Positions 32,897-42,167 are shown, counted from the stretch's first letter. The stretch: 48,812 bases of DNA from Lachnospiraceae bacterium (GCA_029063085.1 JAIDOW010000002.1:1-48812), one strand, 5' to 3'. Numbers and translations are program-made. The notes: generated from the letters alone by a model not told the origin.

Positions 32897-35044
32897 TTAC
32901 CTGCGGTTTTCATTATCCCAGAAATATACGACAACAGGATCCCCGATATCATAATTCTTATACAATGTCTCTGCCAGACTGTATGGAAGATTTACACAGC
33001 CATGAGAACCACTATAATAGTAAATGCTTCCGCCATAGGTGCTTCTCCAGCCTGCCGCATCGTGCAGTCCGATTCCTCCGTTAAACTGCATCCAGAACGT
33101 AACCGGTGACTCATATTCATATTCATACGTAGTCTCCTGTACCTTTACCTTTTTTTTGCCCTTTTTCTTTGTTACCGTTTTGGTAACCGGCTTCTTTTCA
33201 CCACGTAGCACTGTAGGGCTCAATTTGTCCTGAATAGCATATAATCCAATACAGGTTCCATGACCTGCCGCTTCTTTACCGGAAACGCAGTCACCTTCTG
33301 CCAGCTTTTTGCCATTTTTATAGGCAATCACCTTCTGTTCCGAAAGATTTACTTCGATATAAGTATCTCCAATATCGTTTTCACCGTTCAGGGTATATCC
33401 CTTACTATCAAAAACAACCTCTACTGTAGAAGGCTTTCCGGATGTCAACGCTTTGTAAAGTACTTTTTCTGTTTCTTCTTCATTCAATTCATATCCAAAA
33501 GCACTTCCGTGTACTTTAACTGTCTTGTCATTAAACGAAGTGGTGAAAGTTCTATCCGAATCAAGAGTATTATATTTCTTCGCAAGGGACTGCACATACT
33601 TTTTAACAAGCTTTTGTGACACTTCGTAGGAATCATTCTTTTTCTCCAAAACCTCATCATACAATTCCATCCCCGGCTCCAATGTAATGTCATCTAGCTG
33701 AAGCTTCACTTCACCTTGGGCATATTCATTTTTTAATTCTAATTCCTCTTTCAGTTCCTCATCCGTATCGTAAATATCCGGAAGGTCATAACAGCCTGCT
33801 TCCACCATGACAAGAGAAGCCATAACAGATGATAAACTATCCCTCACTGCTGCTTCAAATTTATCCCTGTCTATTGTACTTCCTAAAACCTCTTTTACAA
33901 TAGTAAATTTACCATCTTCCACGCCAACATATGCATCCTTAGGTGCCACCATAACTTTTTTATCCAGCATCTTCATCTCGTTGAAAATATCGGAAAGTGC
34001 GGAATCTTCCCATTTGGCATCAGCTCCTATCTCAAATTCATGAGGGGAAAACATATTTACAAACCAGAGATATGCCTGCTGTTTTTTAAAACAGGCATTA
34101 AACTCATCACGCAGGGAAATCTGCATGGAAATATCCTTACCATCTATGGTAATCTGATTTCCATCAATCGTTTCGATTGTCAGCACATAGTCTTTATAAA
34201 AATTGTCAAGTGTCTGCTTTGCTAAGTCCTTATTCATACCCGAAACATTTACACCATTAATCGCAGCATCCTGGTAAAAATGCCCTGAAAAATATATAAA
34301 GCCCGCAAAATAAACAATTATTAAAAGTGAGGCAGCCAAGCCTAACACAATCCACAAGGTCTTTTTACTTTTAGGTTTTGTATTATCCATGGCTTTTTGT
34401 TCAGCCGCTTTTTTGGCTTCTTCTATTCGTTTGCTTTGCGTAATCGCATTACTGGATACCGCTGTTTTTTTCTCTTCCCCTGAGGTATCTTTTTTCTCAT
34501 TTTCTTTTGCGTCTTTATTATGTGATTGTTTTTTCTCATCATCTCCGGACTCTTTTTTTTCGGTTGAATCCTTCTTATCTTCTTTATCCGATTCTTCCTT
34601 CTTCACTGAATCCTTGTCAGATTCTTCCTTCTTGCCGGAATCTTTCTTTTCGTCCTTGTCAGACTCCGTTTTTTTGTCAGCGTCCTTCTTTTCATCTCTG
34701 ACAGACTCTTCTTTTTTATCTGATTCTTTATTCTTGTCCTCTCCAGCCTCTTTTTTTTCGGACAAGTCCTTCTTTTCTCCCTTGGAAGATTCTTCTTTCT
34801 TGGAAATGTCTTTTTTTATTTCCGTGACAGCTTCTTTTCCTGATTCCGTCTCCTCTTTCTTTTCCTCTTTTTTACCGGATATTTCCTTTTTTGACATTTC
34901 TCCTCTGGAACTCTCTCTTTCAGACTTCTTCAATTCAGAAGAAGAAGCTTTTTCATATAAATCTTCAAAATCAGTAACCGTACTGTTCTCTTTTGTTGTA
35001 ATATCCGTCTCTTCTTTCTGTATTATTTTTTTCTTTTCGTCCAT
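32897..35044 (-). CDS. L,D-transpeptidase (YkuD) with long charged cytoplasmic tail
   Basis: A 715-residue peptidoglycan cross-linking enzyme. Residues about 30-225 are almost only Lys, Glu, Asp and Ser in imperfect repeats of the SDKDEKKDSGKKEE kind; one membrane helix follows (about 229-253), then a PG_binding_4-type region (AAINGVNVSGMNKDLAKQTL onward) and the C-terminal YkuD domain with SGSHGCVNLPYS (His681, Cys683). The catalytic half lies outside the cell and the charged tail inside. The tail is far longer than in most YkuD proteins. AGGAG lies seven bases before the ATG. It lies in the cell-wall and nucleoside run. Confidence 0.92.
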   Translation of the reverse strand: MDEKKKIIQKEETDITTKENSTVTDFEDLYEKASSSELKKSERESSRGEMSKKEISGKKEEKKEETESGKEAVTEIKKDISKKEESSKGEKKDLSEKKEAGEDKNKESDKKEESVRDEKKDADKKTESDKDEKKDSGKKEESDKDSVKKEESDKEDKKDSTEKKESGDDEKKQSHNKDAKENEKKDTSGEEKKTAVSSNAITQSKRIEEAKKAAEQKAMDNTKPKSKKTLWIVLGLAASLLIIVYFAGFIYFSGHFYQDAAINGVNVSGMNKDLAKQTLDNFYKDYVLTIETIDGNQITIDGKDISMQISLRDEFNACFKKQQAYLWFVNMFSPHEFEIGADAKWEDSALSDIFNEMKMLDKKVMVAPKDAYVGVEDGKFTIVKEVLGSTIDRDKFEAAVRDSLSSVMASLVMVEAGCYDLPDIYDTDEELKEELELKNEYAQGEVKLQLDDITLEPGMELYDEVLEKKNDSYEVSQKLVKKYVQSLAKKYNTLDSDRTFTTSFNDKTVKVHGSAFGYELNEEETEKVLYKALTSGKPSTVEVVFDSKGYTLNGENDIGDTYIEVNLSEQKVIAYKNGKKLAEGDCVSGKEAAGHGTCIGLYAIQDKLSPTVLRGEKKPVTKTVTKKKGKKKVKVQETTYEYEYESPVTFWMQFNGGIGLHDAAGWRSTYGGSIYYYSGSHGCVNLPYSLAETLYKNYDIGDPVVVYFWDNENRR
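34500..34760 (-). repeat. Imperfect coding repeats in the L,D-transpeptidase tail
   Basis: Tandem imperfect units of about 36-45 bases encode Lys/Glu/Asp/Ser-rich blocks (for example KKEESDKD and DEKKDSGKK). The unit GATTCTTCCTTCTT and close variants recur on the plus strand. They probably arose by slippage. Confidence 0.55.
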
Positions 35045-35059
35045 TTACGCACTCCTACA

Positions 35060-35944
35060 TTACTCATGTTCAAGCGTGACCGATACAATTTCCGGCAAAT
35101 TATTTACACGGAATTTGAACGTATGGTTACCAAGACCGCCGCTTAAAATCATGTATTTACCTGAATATTCGAATAATCCTTTATCGTACTTCGGAAAAAA
35201 ATGAATCATAGGTGACAAAGCTCCCCCTAAAAACGGAATCCGAATCATTCCTCCGTGTACGTGCCCTGAAAAAGTGAGATTAGCTCCCCATGCTGCATAA
35301 TCCTTAAAATAATCCGGGTTATGTGCCATAAAGATATGATATTGTTCGGGATTGCACTTCCCAAAAAGAGAATCCAGATACCCTTTTTCCATTGGGGTGC
35401 GGAGCATACGTTTATAAAGTTCCGGTGTCAGATTCAATCCATACAGACAGATACCGGAGTTCTCCCTTACTAACATTGTCTTTTGGTCTAACAGCAGATG
35501 AATATCAGGAGATAAATTTTCCAGAAATCTTTCCCACATATCCTGATATATCTCTGTATAAATACTGGTACGCAGCTCATGATTTCCCATACTGAAATAC
35601 ACTGGTGCAATACTCGCCAGTGTATTCATCGTATCTGCGGCAAATGATACATCTTTTCCAGGTTTACCAACTATCACATCCCCCGTAACCAGAATGATAT
35701 CCGGCTTTAACTTAGCAACTGTACGGACTAATTCTTCGTTATTTTTTCCAAAAGAGACATTATGCAAATCTGAAAGCTGAACGATATGAAATCCCTGAAA
35801 ACTCCGGGGGATTAAAATATCCTTGATCTGATATCTGGTAACTGCTAATCTGTGGTTTTCATAGCAACTGATAATACTCACCACAGCTAGACATACAATA
35901 ATAAGTATACTAAGAATTCCTAATATATTCAAGCACAAATTCAT
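35060..35944 (-). CDS. Membrane-anchored metallophosphoesterase (YkuE-like)
   Basis: A 294-residue calcineurin-like phosphoesterase. After an N-terminal membrane segment (about residues 4-25) come the metal motifs QLSDLHN, VTGDVIVGK, MGNHELR, MAHNPDY and FSGHVHGGMIRIP. The YkuE/YaeI type acts at the membrane, with substrates such as UDP-glucose-linked lipids or lipid A precursors proposed in other species; here it is unknown. It lies between dacF and the L,D-transpeptidase gene, each separated by about 16 bases. Confidence 0.9.
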   Translation of the reverse strand: MNLCLNILGILSILIIVCLAVVSIISCYENHRLAVTRYQIKDILIPRSFQGFHIVQLSDLHNVSFGKNNEELVRTVAKLKPDIILVTGDVIVGKPGKDVSFAADTMNTLASIAPVYFSMGNHELRTSIYTEIYQDMWERFLENLSPDIHLLLDQKTMLVRENSGICLYGLNLTPELYKRMLRTPMEKGYLDSLFGKCNPEQYHIFMAHNPDYFKDYAAWGANLTFSGHVHGGMIRIPFLGGALSPMIHFFPKYDKGLFEYSGKYMILSGGLGNHTFKFRVNNLPEIVSVTLEHE

Positions 35945-35960
35945 TGGTAACTCCTTAATT

Positions 35961-37250
35961 TTAATAAATATTAATATATTGTAAAAATAATTTTTCTAAT
36001 GCATGATGGTATTTCTGCTGTTCAACAGGTTCAATCGCGATTATATTTACGCTTCCAAGAGGATTTCCTGCCTGTTCGTATACTACTTTTGCAACAATAT
36101 CGCCTTTCTCAACCGGTGCTGCTTCTTTTACTATTTCCATTTTTTTGGTTATATCCCCGTTCTTGGAATCCCCGACAAACACATAGTGAAAATCCTGCTC
36201 TGCCTCTACTGTTACCTGCTTTTTCACACCATTTTTAATCTCAATCTGATTATTTCCTTCCAATACTTTATTATCCTCATAAATGGTGCAGTTCGCAAAC
36301 CCATAATCCAGAAGCTTTGCCGCATCAGAATACCGGATATCCTTTGTCTTAGAGCCCATAACAACTGCAATCAGCGTAGTTCCGTTTCTGGTTGCCGTAG
36401 CTGACATAGAGAATCCGGCAGCAGACGTATACCCCGTCTTTAACCCATTTGCACCGTCATATTTTTTTAAAAATTTATTTGTATTAGCAAGCCCGAATTC
36501 GGACTCTCCCTTTCTGGTTTTATGAATAATCGTATCCATCCAGATCGTGGAATAATTTGTTACTTCCGGATGCTTTAACAATAATTCTCTGGATAAAATG
36601 GCAATATCTCTTGCACTCATTAAATGTCCGTCTGCCTCTAAGCCACAGGCATTCTCAAAATGAGTATTTGTCATTCCCAATGCTGCCGCTTTTTCATTCA
36701 TCATGGCAACAAAACCAGGCTCACTTCCTGCGATGGCTTCTCCCACTGCTACAGCAGCATCATTGGCTGACGATACAATCATACATTTTAGCATATCCTC
36801 TACTGTCTGTGTTTCTCCCACTTCAAGATAAACCTGACTTCCACCCATACTTGCAGCATGTTCCGATACGGTAATAGTATCCTCCAATCCGAATTTTCCA
36901 GAATCAATCGCTTCAAACGCCAGCAGCATTGTCATGATTTTTGTCACGGACGCCGGTCTTCTTGCCGTATCAGGATCTTTTTCATACAATACCTGCCCGC
37001 TGTTTAATTCCATCAACAATACGGAAGGAGACTCAATTTTGATAACCGCCGCATTGTCTCCCTCATTTACAGCAGTATTCTTATCATTTGCTATTTCTGA
37101 ACTGGTATCTGCCTCACTTGGCGTTTCTGAAGTATTTTCTTCCTGCGAAATATTTTCGCTGTTCTCTGTTCCCGTTCCCGAAACAGGATAAACGGGAATA
37201 AGGGAAATCATCAATATGATTACAATTTCAATGGCAATCTTCTTTTTCAC
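35961..37250 (-). CDS. dacF: D-alanyl-D-alanine carboxypeptidase (DacF/PBP5-like)
   Basis: A 429-residue low-molecular-weight penicillin-binding protein that trims the terminal D-Ala of peptidoglycan stems. A signal peptide (1-25) and a Ser/Glu-rich linker precede the peptidase S11 domain with SVTK (Ser101), SAN (161-163) and KTG (271-273), then a C-terminal beta domain. The start is GTG at 37248-37250, which gives a KKK-type signal peptide. No strong ribosome binding site is visible, and the start lies at the foot of a small hairpin. Which of the two DacF-type genes in this window is sporulation-specific cannot be told. Confidence 0.93.
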   Translation of the reverse strand: MKKKIAIEIVIILMISLIPVYPVSGTGTENSENISQEENTSETPSEADTSSEIANDKNTAVNEGDNAAVIKIESPSVLLMELNSGQVLYEKDPDTARRPASVTKIMTMLLAFEAIDSGKFGLEDTITVSEHAASMGGSQVYLEVGETQTVEDMLKCMIVSSANDAAVAVGEAIAGSEPGFVAMMNEKAAALGMTNTHFENACGLEADGHLMSARDIAILSRELLLKHPEVTNYSTIWMDTIIHKTRKGESEFGLANTNKFLKKYDGANGLKTGYTSAAGFSMSATATRNGTTLIAVVMGSKTKDIRYSDAAKLLDYGFANCTIYEDNKVLEGNNQIEIKNGVKKQVTVEAEQDFHYVFVGDSKNGDITKKMEIVKEAAPVEKGDIVAKVVYEQAGNPLGSVNIIAIEPVEQQKYHHALEKLFLQYINIY

Positions 37251-37280
37251 TGAAAGCTACCCATACTCTCTTTCTTTCAG
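37250..37280 (-). promoter_or_regulatory. Small hairpin before the dacF start
   Basis: CTGAAAG (minus strand 37280-37274) can pair with CTTTCAG (37256-37250), placing the leader's only purine-rich stretch in the loop and the GTG start at the 3' foot. A TATAAT-like -10 lies about 20 bases before it, with no good -35. Confidence 0.35.
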
Positions 37281-37305
37281 TTTATTATAAACCATGCAAA
37301 ATTAT

Positions 37306-38685
37306 TCATACCGGAACCACTGTTACTACATTGTCAAGATTTTCTTTTGAAATGACCTCATACACGACCTGACTTGAAAAATGATTCTCCTGTGACAGTG
37401 TATAGGCTCTCACAAACCTCTTTTCTGCTTCTATAAGCTTTTCCTTATCATTTCCATAAAGTACCGCCACTTTGTCATTATCCTGTATCTCATCCCCCAG
37501 ATGTTTATACAGATAAATACCCACCGTTAAATCAATTTTACTATCCTTTGTCCGCCTCCCTCCTCCGAGAATAAGAGATGTCATTCCTATTTCCTGATTG
37601 TTACAGCCTGTCAGATACGCTCTCTTCCAATCAGCAGTTTCAGGTTTTGCAAGAAATAAATCTCTGCCTGTAATCATTTTAGTCAGTTTTGCTTTTTCAA
37701 ACCTTGACGGTTCTTCAAGATATGCTGCTTCACCGCCCTGGGCAGATACAAATTCTTTCATCTTTTCAAATGCTTTTCCGGAAGAAATGCTTTGTTCTAC
37801 CATATCCATAGCTGACACATACGAATCTGCCTTCTTTGCAGCGAGCAGCATGTATGCGGAAAGAGTTTTGGAAACCTCCATAAGCCGATATTCCCCATGT
37901 CCTTTTAAACATTCTGCCGCTTCTTCCACTTCTAAAATATTACCAATTTGATTTCCCAGCGGTTCATTCATATCTGTCAGTACAGCAATTGTGTCTTTGC
38001 CGGCCAATGTTCCAATCGCCACCATAGTTTTGGCAAGCATTCTGGCATCCTCTAATTTTTTCATAAAAGCACCGGTTCCCACCTTGACATCCAGTACAAT
38101 GGCATCTGCTCCCGCAGCCAGCTTCTTACTCATTATGCTGGCTGCAATTAATGATATATTATCTACCGTTGCGGTTACATCCCGGAGTGCATAGATTTTT
38201 TTATCCGCAGGGGCAAGATTTGCCGTCTGTCCGACTATCGCGAGTCCGATTTCATTAACCTGTTTGATAAAATCTTTTTCCGGGATACCGGTCTGAAATC
38301 CCGGAATGCCTTCCAATTTATCAATGGTTCCCCCCGTGTGTCCCAAGCCTCTCCCGCTCATTTTTGCAACAGGTACTCCAAGGCTTGCCAGAACCGGCCC
38401 CACAATCAGGCTTGTTTTGTCCCCGACACCTCCAGTAGAATGTTTATCTACCTTAATGCCTTTAATCCCGGATAGATCCAAACGATCCCCACTGTCTGCC
38501 ATCGCCATGGTAAGCTCAGTGGTTTCTTCATGATTCATTCCCCTAAAATAAACAGCCATCAAAAATGCCGCCATCTGGTAGTCTGGAATTTCACCATTGG
38601 TAAAACCATTAACCATATATATGATTTCATCTTTTTCAAGGACTTTTCCATTCCTTTTTTTCAAAATAATGTCGTACGTATTCAT
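37306..38685 (-). CDS. pdp: Pyrimidine-nucleoside (thymidine) phosphorylase
   Basis: A 459-residue enzyme that converts thymidine, deoxyuridine or uridine plus phosphate to base and (deoxy)ribose-1-phosphate. The family signature is KVDKHSTGGVGDKTSLIVGP (about residue 80), with SGRGLGHTGGTIDKLE following and VDNISLIAASIMSKK later. GGAGG lies six bases before the chosen ATG (38683-38685); the frame runs 27 codons further without support. It follows deoB by 32 bases, so ribose-1-phosphate made here can be used at once by phosphopentomutase. Confidence 0.95.
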   Translation of the reverse strand: MNTYDIILKKRNGKVLEKDEIIYMVNGFTNGEIPDYQMAAFLMAVYFRGMNHEETTELTMAMADSGDRLDLSGIKGIKVDKHSTGGVGDKTSLIVGPVLASLGVPVAKMSGRGLGHTGGTIDKLEGIPGFQTGIPEKDFIKQVNEIGLAIVGQTANLAPADKKIYALRDVTATVDNISLIAASIMSKKLAAGADAIVLDVKVGTGAFMKKLEDARMLAKTMVAIGTLAGKDTIAVLTDMNEPLGNQIGNILEVEEAAECLKGHGEYRLMEVSKTLSAYMLLAAKKADSYVSAMDMVEQSISSGKAFEKMKEFVSAQGGEAAYLEEPSRFEKAKLTKMITGRDLFLAKPETADWKRAYLTGCNNQEIGMTSLILGGGRRTKDSKIDLTVGIYLYKHLGDEIQDNDKVAVLYGNDKEKLIEAEKRFVRAYTLSQENHFSSQVVYEVISKENLDNVVTVVPV

Positions 38686-38717
38686 ATATCTCCTCCCTTT
38701 TACTCTCTCTAAAAACT

Positions 38718-39899
38718 TTATATATCTGACAAAAACCTTTTCAAGCTGGTTCCTATGGGAAGACATTTTACCCCAAAATTGTCCGCAATCGTGGCACCGA
38801 TATCTGCAAAGGTATCCAAAATCCCCAAATTAATCCCCTGTTCCATTTTCTTATGATACATTAATACCGGAATATATTCCCTTGTGTGGTCAGTTCCCCG
38901 AAAAGTCGGATCACATCCATGGTCTGCATTGATGATCAGCAGATCTTCTTCCTGCATCTTTGCCAGAATTCTCCCAAGACCCTTATCAAAGGTTTCCAGT
39001 CCCTGAGCATATCCTTCTACATCACGTCTGTGCCCCCATGTAGAATCAAACTCTACCAGATTCGTGAAAATCAATCCCTCATGCTGTGTTTCCATATAAT
39101 CTATGGTTTTTTCTATTCCATCCATATTATTCTTTGTATGCACCGCATCCCCGATACCAACACCACAAAAAATATCTTCAATTTTACCCACAGCAGTTAC
39201 CTGGTATCCTGCATCCTTAAGATACGATAACAGATTTTCCGAAGCCGGCTTTAATGAAAAATCCCTTCTGTTGGGTGTACGGATATACTGGCTGCCCTCT
39301 CTGATAAACGGTCTTGCAATTACTCTTGCCACAGCATGCTCCCCAACCAGCAATTCCTTCCTGGCAATTTCACACATACGGTATAAGTCATGTAATGGAA
39401 TCACCTCTTCATGAGCTGCAATCTGAAATACAGAATCTGCTGATGTATAAATAATCGGATACCCTGTCTTCATGTGGTCATTTCCCAGTTCATTGATGAT
39501 CTGGGTCCCGCTTGCCACGATATTACCAAGATATCCTTTGCATCCGGTACGTTTCACAAAATCTTCCATAAGTTCTTTCGGAAAACCCATGGGATACGTA
39601 GGAAATGCCTGCTTTGTATAAATACCTGCCATTTCCCAGTGACCAGTTGTGGTATCTTTTCCGTTTGATAGCTCTTTCGCTTTTCCATATGCCCCAATGG
39701 GTATCACACCCATTGACGGAAGTGACGTTCCATCAATAGAGAACAGCCCCAGCTGTTCCAGATACGGTATCTGTATATGTCCTCTTGTCTTTATGATATT
39801 GCCTAACGTATCAGCACCGACATCACCAAAAGCATCCGCATCCGGTGCTTCTCCGATTCCCACGCTGTCCAAAATAATCCATATTATCCGTTTAAACAT
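38718..39899 (-). CDS. deoB: Phosphopentomutase
   Basis: A 393-residue alkaline-phosphatase-superfamily mutase that interconverts (deoxy)ribose-1- and -5-phosphate. It begins MFKRIIWIILDSVGIGEAPD (metal Asp) and has the phosphate-accepting Thr in NGKDTTTGHWEM, then INADHGCDPTFRGTDHTREY at the metal site. Length fits the Bacillus enzyme. The ATG at 39897-39899 has GAGGAG nine bases upstream. It starts 13 bases after the Fic gene stop, so Fic and nucleoside salvage genes appear cotranscribed. Confidence 0.97.
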   Translation of the reverse strand: MFKRIIWIILDSVGIGEAPDADAFGDVGADTLGNIIKTRGHIQIPYLEQLGLFSIDGTSLPSMGVIPIGAYGKAKELSNGKDTTTGHWEMAGIYTKQAFPTYPMGFPKELMEDFVKRTGCKGYLGNIVASGTQIINELGNDHMKTGYPIIYTSADSVFQIAAHEEVIPLHDLYRMCEIARKELLVGEHAVARVIARPFIREGSQYIRTPNRRDFSLKPASENLLSYLKDAGYQVTAVGKIEDIFCGVGIGDAVHTKNNMDGIEKTIDYMETQHEGLIFTNLVEFDSTWGHRRDVEGYAQGLETFDKGLGRILAKMQEEDLLIINADHGCDPTFRGTDHTREYIPVLMYHKKMEQGINLGILDTFADIGATIADNFGVKCLPIGTSLKRFLSDI

Positions 39900-39912
39900 C
39901 TTTTTTATCTCC

Positions 39913-40674
39913 TCATTCAGCGAAACCATCACCTACGGATAAACTCGGTTTTTTCCTCGTCCACGTCTTGCAGGTCTCATATTTTAAAAATTCTATAAAG
40001 CCATCTATTTTTTCTGATTTATCAAAAATAGCAAGACTCATATAATACTGCTCTTTATCCTCTTCGTAAATGACTGCCGGCGGATAATCATGCGTCATCA
40101 GATAATAATTGAGCAATGTTCTTCCCACCCTGCCATTTCCATCAGCAAAAGCGTGTATTCCCTCAAAATTCAAATGAAAATAAGCGGCTATTTTTAATAC
40201 ATCTTTCCCTTCATATTCTGCTATTTCATTACATAAAAATTCCATTTCCTCTTCAACATCTTCAAAAGGAACTCCAATCTCTTCTCCTACTACATAATCA
40301 TGTTTCTTATACTCACCGGGGCGCTCGCCCTTTCGATATCGGGTTTCATCATAACATCCCTCCATAAGCAGCATATGCGTTTTTTTAATAAAATCAGGCG
40401 TAATCGGTTGTTTTTGAATAATTTTTGTTTTCAAATAATCATAACATTTTTTTTGATTATTGAGTTCAAATATGGTCCTCAAATCACCAGTATAATTTAC
40501 AACTCTTCCGTTTTCAAAAATCTCCCTTGTATTATGAAGTGTTGTTTCTGGATTCTCTATTACATTCGAATGATAAGCAAACAATACTCTGAAATTCTCT
40601 AATACGATATCTAAATCTGCTGTTTCCACTATTCTTTTTGATCTCCATTTTTTCAAAATCTCTGAATATTCCAA
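39913..40674 (-). CDS. Class II Fic-domain protein (probable AMPylase)
   Basis: A 253-residue Fic protein. The active-site motif is HAFADGNGRVGR (about residues 174-185, with catalytic His), and an N-terminal SNVIEN (about 36-41) fits the (S/T)xxxE(G/N) self-inhibition motif of class II Fic proteins, so AMP transfer should be held off until relieved. Targets are unknown. The start is probably TTG at 40672-40674, six bases after GGGAGG; the in-frame ATG at 40725 overlaps the methyltransferase gene and has no such site. There is no separate antitoxin gene, as expected for this class. It is followed closely by deoB. Confidence 0.9.
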   Translation of the reverse strand: MEYSEILKKWRSKRIVETADLDIVLENFRVLFAYHSNVIENPETTLHNTREIFENGRVVNYTGDLRTIFELNNQKKCYDYLKTKIIQKQPITPDFIKKTHMLLMEGCYDETRYRKGERPGEYKKHDYVVGEEIGVPFEDVEEEMEFLCNEIAEYEGKDVLKIAAYFHLNFEGIHAFADGNGRVGRTLLNYYLMTHDYPPAVIYEEDKEQYYMSLAIFDKSEKIDGFIEFLKYETCKTWTRKKPSLSVGDGFAE

Positions 40675-40691
40675 AATATCCCTCCCACCAA

Positions 40692-41288
40692 CTAATTTTT
40701 CTTTCTCACGATAATATTTACCCATGGCTTGTTCTGATAATCCGGACGCACATCTTCCGTCTCAAAGCTATCCACTAATTCAAATAAGTCATCCTGTAAA
40801 AACATATTTTCAATCTCTGCCAAATTATAATCACTAAAGAAACGCTCCAGCCGTTCCTCTTCCATATTCCCATACTTAAATGATGCATACATGATTCCAC
40901 CGGATTTTAATGCTCTTTGAAACTTTAAGAGTATTTCCGGCAGCCTGCTTTTTTTAACATGAAGGAGGGAAGCACATGCCCAAACTCCGTCAAATCGGGA
41001 TTCATAAGCCAATTCCTCAAATCCCATACATGTTACGGATTGACCAATGTACTTGGCAGCAATTTTGCACATCTCTTTGGAAGCATCCATAGCCTCCACA
41101 TGGAATCCTTTCTCCAAAAAGATTTTACTGTCTCTGCCACTCCCGCATCCAGCATCCAAAATATAGCTTTCTGCATTCAGCAGACTCAAAAATTTATCCT
41201 GACAAATACTCATATCTGCATCAATGGTTCTCTCAACAAACGCTTTTGCATTTTTCTCATAATAATCAATAGTTTTATTGTTCTTCAA
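40692..41288 (-). CDS. Class I SAM-dependent methyltransferase
   Basis: A 198-residue methyltransferase with the SAM motif ILDAGCGSGRDSKIFLEKG (residues 43-61), an acidic MDAS at motif II and DGVWACASLLHV at motif IV. It resembles TehB- or UbiE-like small-molecule methyltransferases; the substrate is unknown. The start is TTG at 41286-41288 with a GAGAGGGG about 11 bases upstream. It ends 17 bases before the probable Fic start. Confidence 0.88.
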   Translation of the reverse strand: MKNNKTIDYYEKNAKAFVERTIDADMSICQDKFLSLLNAESYILDAGCGSGRDSKIFLEKGFHVEAMDASKEMCKIAAKYIGQSVTCMGFEELAYESRFDGVWACASLLHVKKSRLPEILLKFQRALKSGGIMYASFKYGNMEEERLERFFSDYNLAEIENMFLQDDLFELVDSFETEDVRPDYQNKPWVNIIVRKKN

Positions 41289-41374
41289 ATGACTGCTTTC
41301 CCCTCTCCTAATCTGTTATCAGTGGTAAATCTGGAACAGACACTGATTCTATGTGGCACTTTTTTCCGATTTTC

Positions 41375-42091
41375 TCACACATATTCACGGCAAAACTCAT
41401 AGTTATTTCCCACTTTCTCATACTCTGCTATTTTTTTACCATCCCCACTGATTTCATACAAATATTCACTTAAAGGTGAACATTCCAGTCCCACCGGAAT
41501 ATCTTTTAAAATTTGAACCTTCTCCTTTGTATAGCTGTACTGCCTACAACGAACAGATATGCTTTCATCCTCCGGATATTCATATTCTTCTCCCCACAAT
41601 GAGTCCACATATGGGGTCAAACATATCTCATAATATGATTTGATTTTCCTATTTTGAAATAATATCCGATAAATGTCACAAAGTGCAGCCTTTCCTGTAT
41701 GGTCATCCAGTTTTACTGCCCATATATATTCTCCCAATTTGTAAAAATAATACGCATCCTGTGTACCAAATTTGTCATAAGACCTTACTGCAATGGGATT
41801 TTCCTTTTTATCATAGGAAATTACATTATATTCTTTTCCCTTTGGAGCTTCTTTAATTACCACGCCTTTCTTATTGCCACCTACTACTCTATGAACAATC
41901 AGGCTCGGACAGGCAATTCCTAAACCATAGCCTAATGAAGTTATGACATTTTTTACAGCTTTTTTCTCCCTATCATGTAATTGTTCAAAATGTTTTTCAG
42001 CGTATTCTACTGCCTGACTGCTGCTTTCAATGATTCGGTCAAACCATTCAAACAAATTATTGTTTTTCTCCAATTTGCTTCTACCTTCCAA
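41375..42091 (-). CDS. Unknown protein in accessory patch
   Basis: About 238 residues with no family I recognise. The N-terminal third is helical and charged (FEWFDRIIESSSQAVEYAEK), with a glycine-rich hydrophobic stretch GYGLGIACPSLIVHRVVGGN. The rest looks like beta-strands with many aromatic residues (YYFYKLGEYIWAVKLDDH). No signal peptide is visible. The start is uncertain: TTG at 42091 opens the frame, and a TTG six codons later (42073) has GAAGG about ten bases upstream. Its neighbours, an Imm51-like and a DUF1963-like gene, suggest immunity-type cargo, but nothing in the sequence shows this directly. Confidence 0.6.
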   Translation of the reverse strand: MEGRSKLEKNNNLFEWFDRIIESSSQAVEYAEKHFEQLHDREKKAVKNVITSLGYGLGIACPSLIVHRVVGGNKKGVVIKEAPKGKEYNVISYDKKENPIAVRSYDKFGTQDAYYFYKLGEYIWAVKLDDHTGKAALCDIYRILFQNRKIKSYYEICLTPYVDSLWGEEYEYPEDESISVRCRQYSYTKEKVQILKDIPVGLECSPLSEYLYEISGDGKKIAEYEKVGNNYEFCREYV

Positions 42092-42167
42092 TCCATGAAT
42101 TTAATTATTTATTTTGCTTCGAGCTTCCTGCCTGTTAATGCATCACTTTACTAACTCCATTTGCATT

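Noticed and set aside
34389-35204. A 271-residue plus-strand frame opposite the L,D-transpeptidase tail
   Set aside because: It is the Ser/Phe-rich antisense image of a Lys/Glu-rich repeat, which lacks stops by composition. It has no ribosome binding site and no family features.
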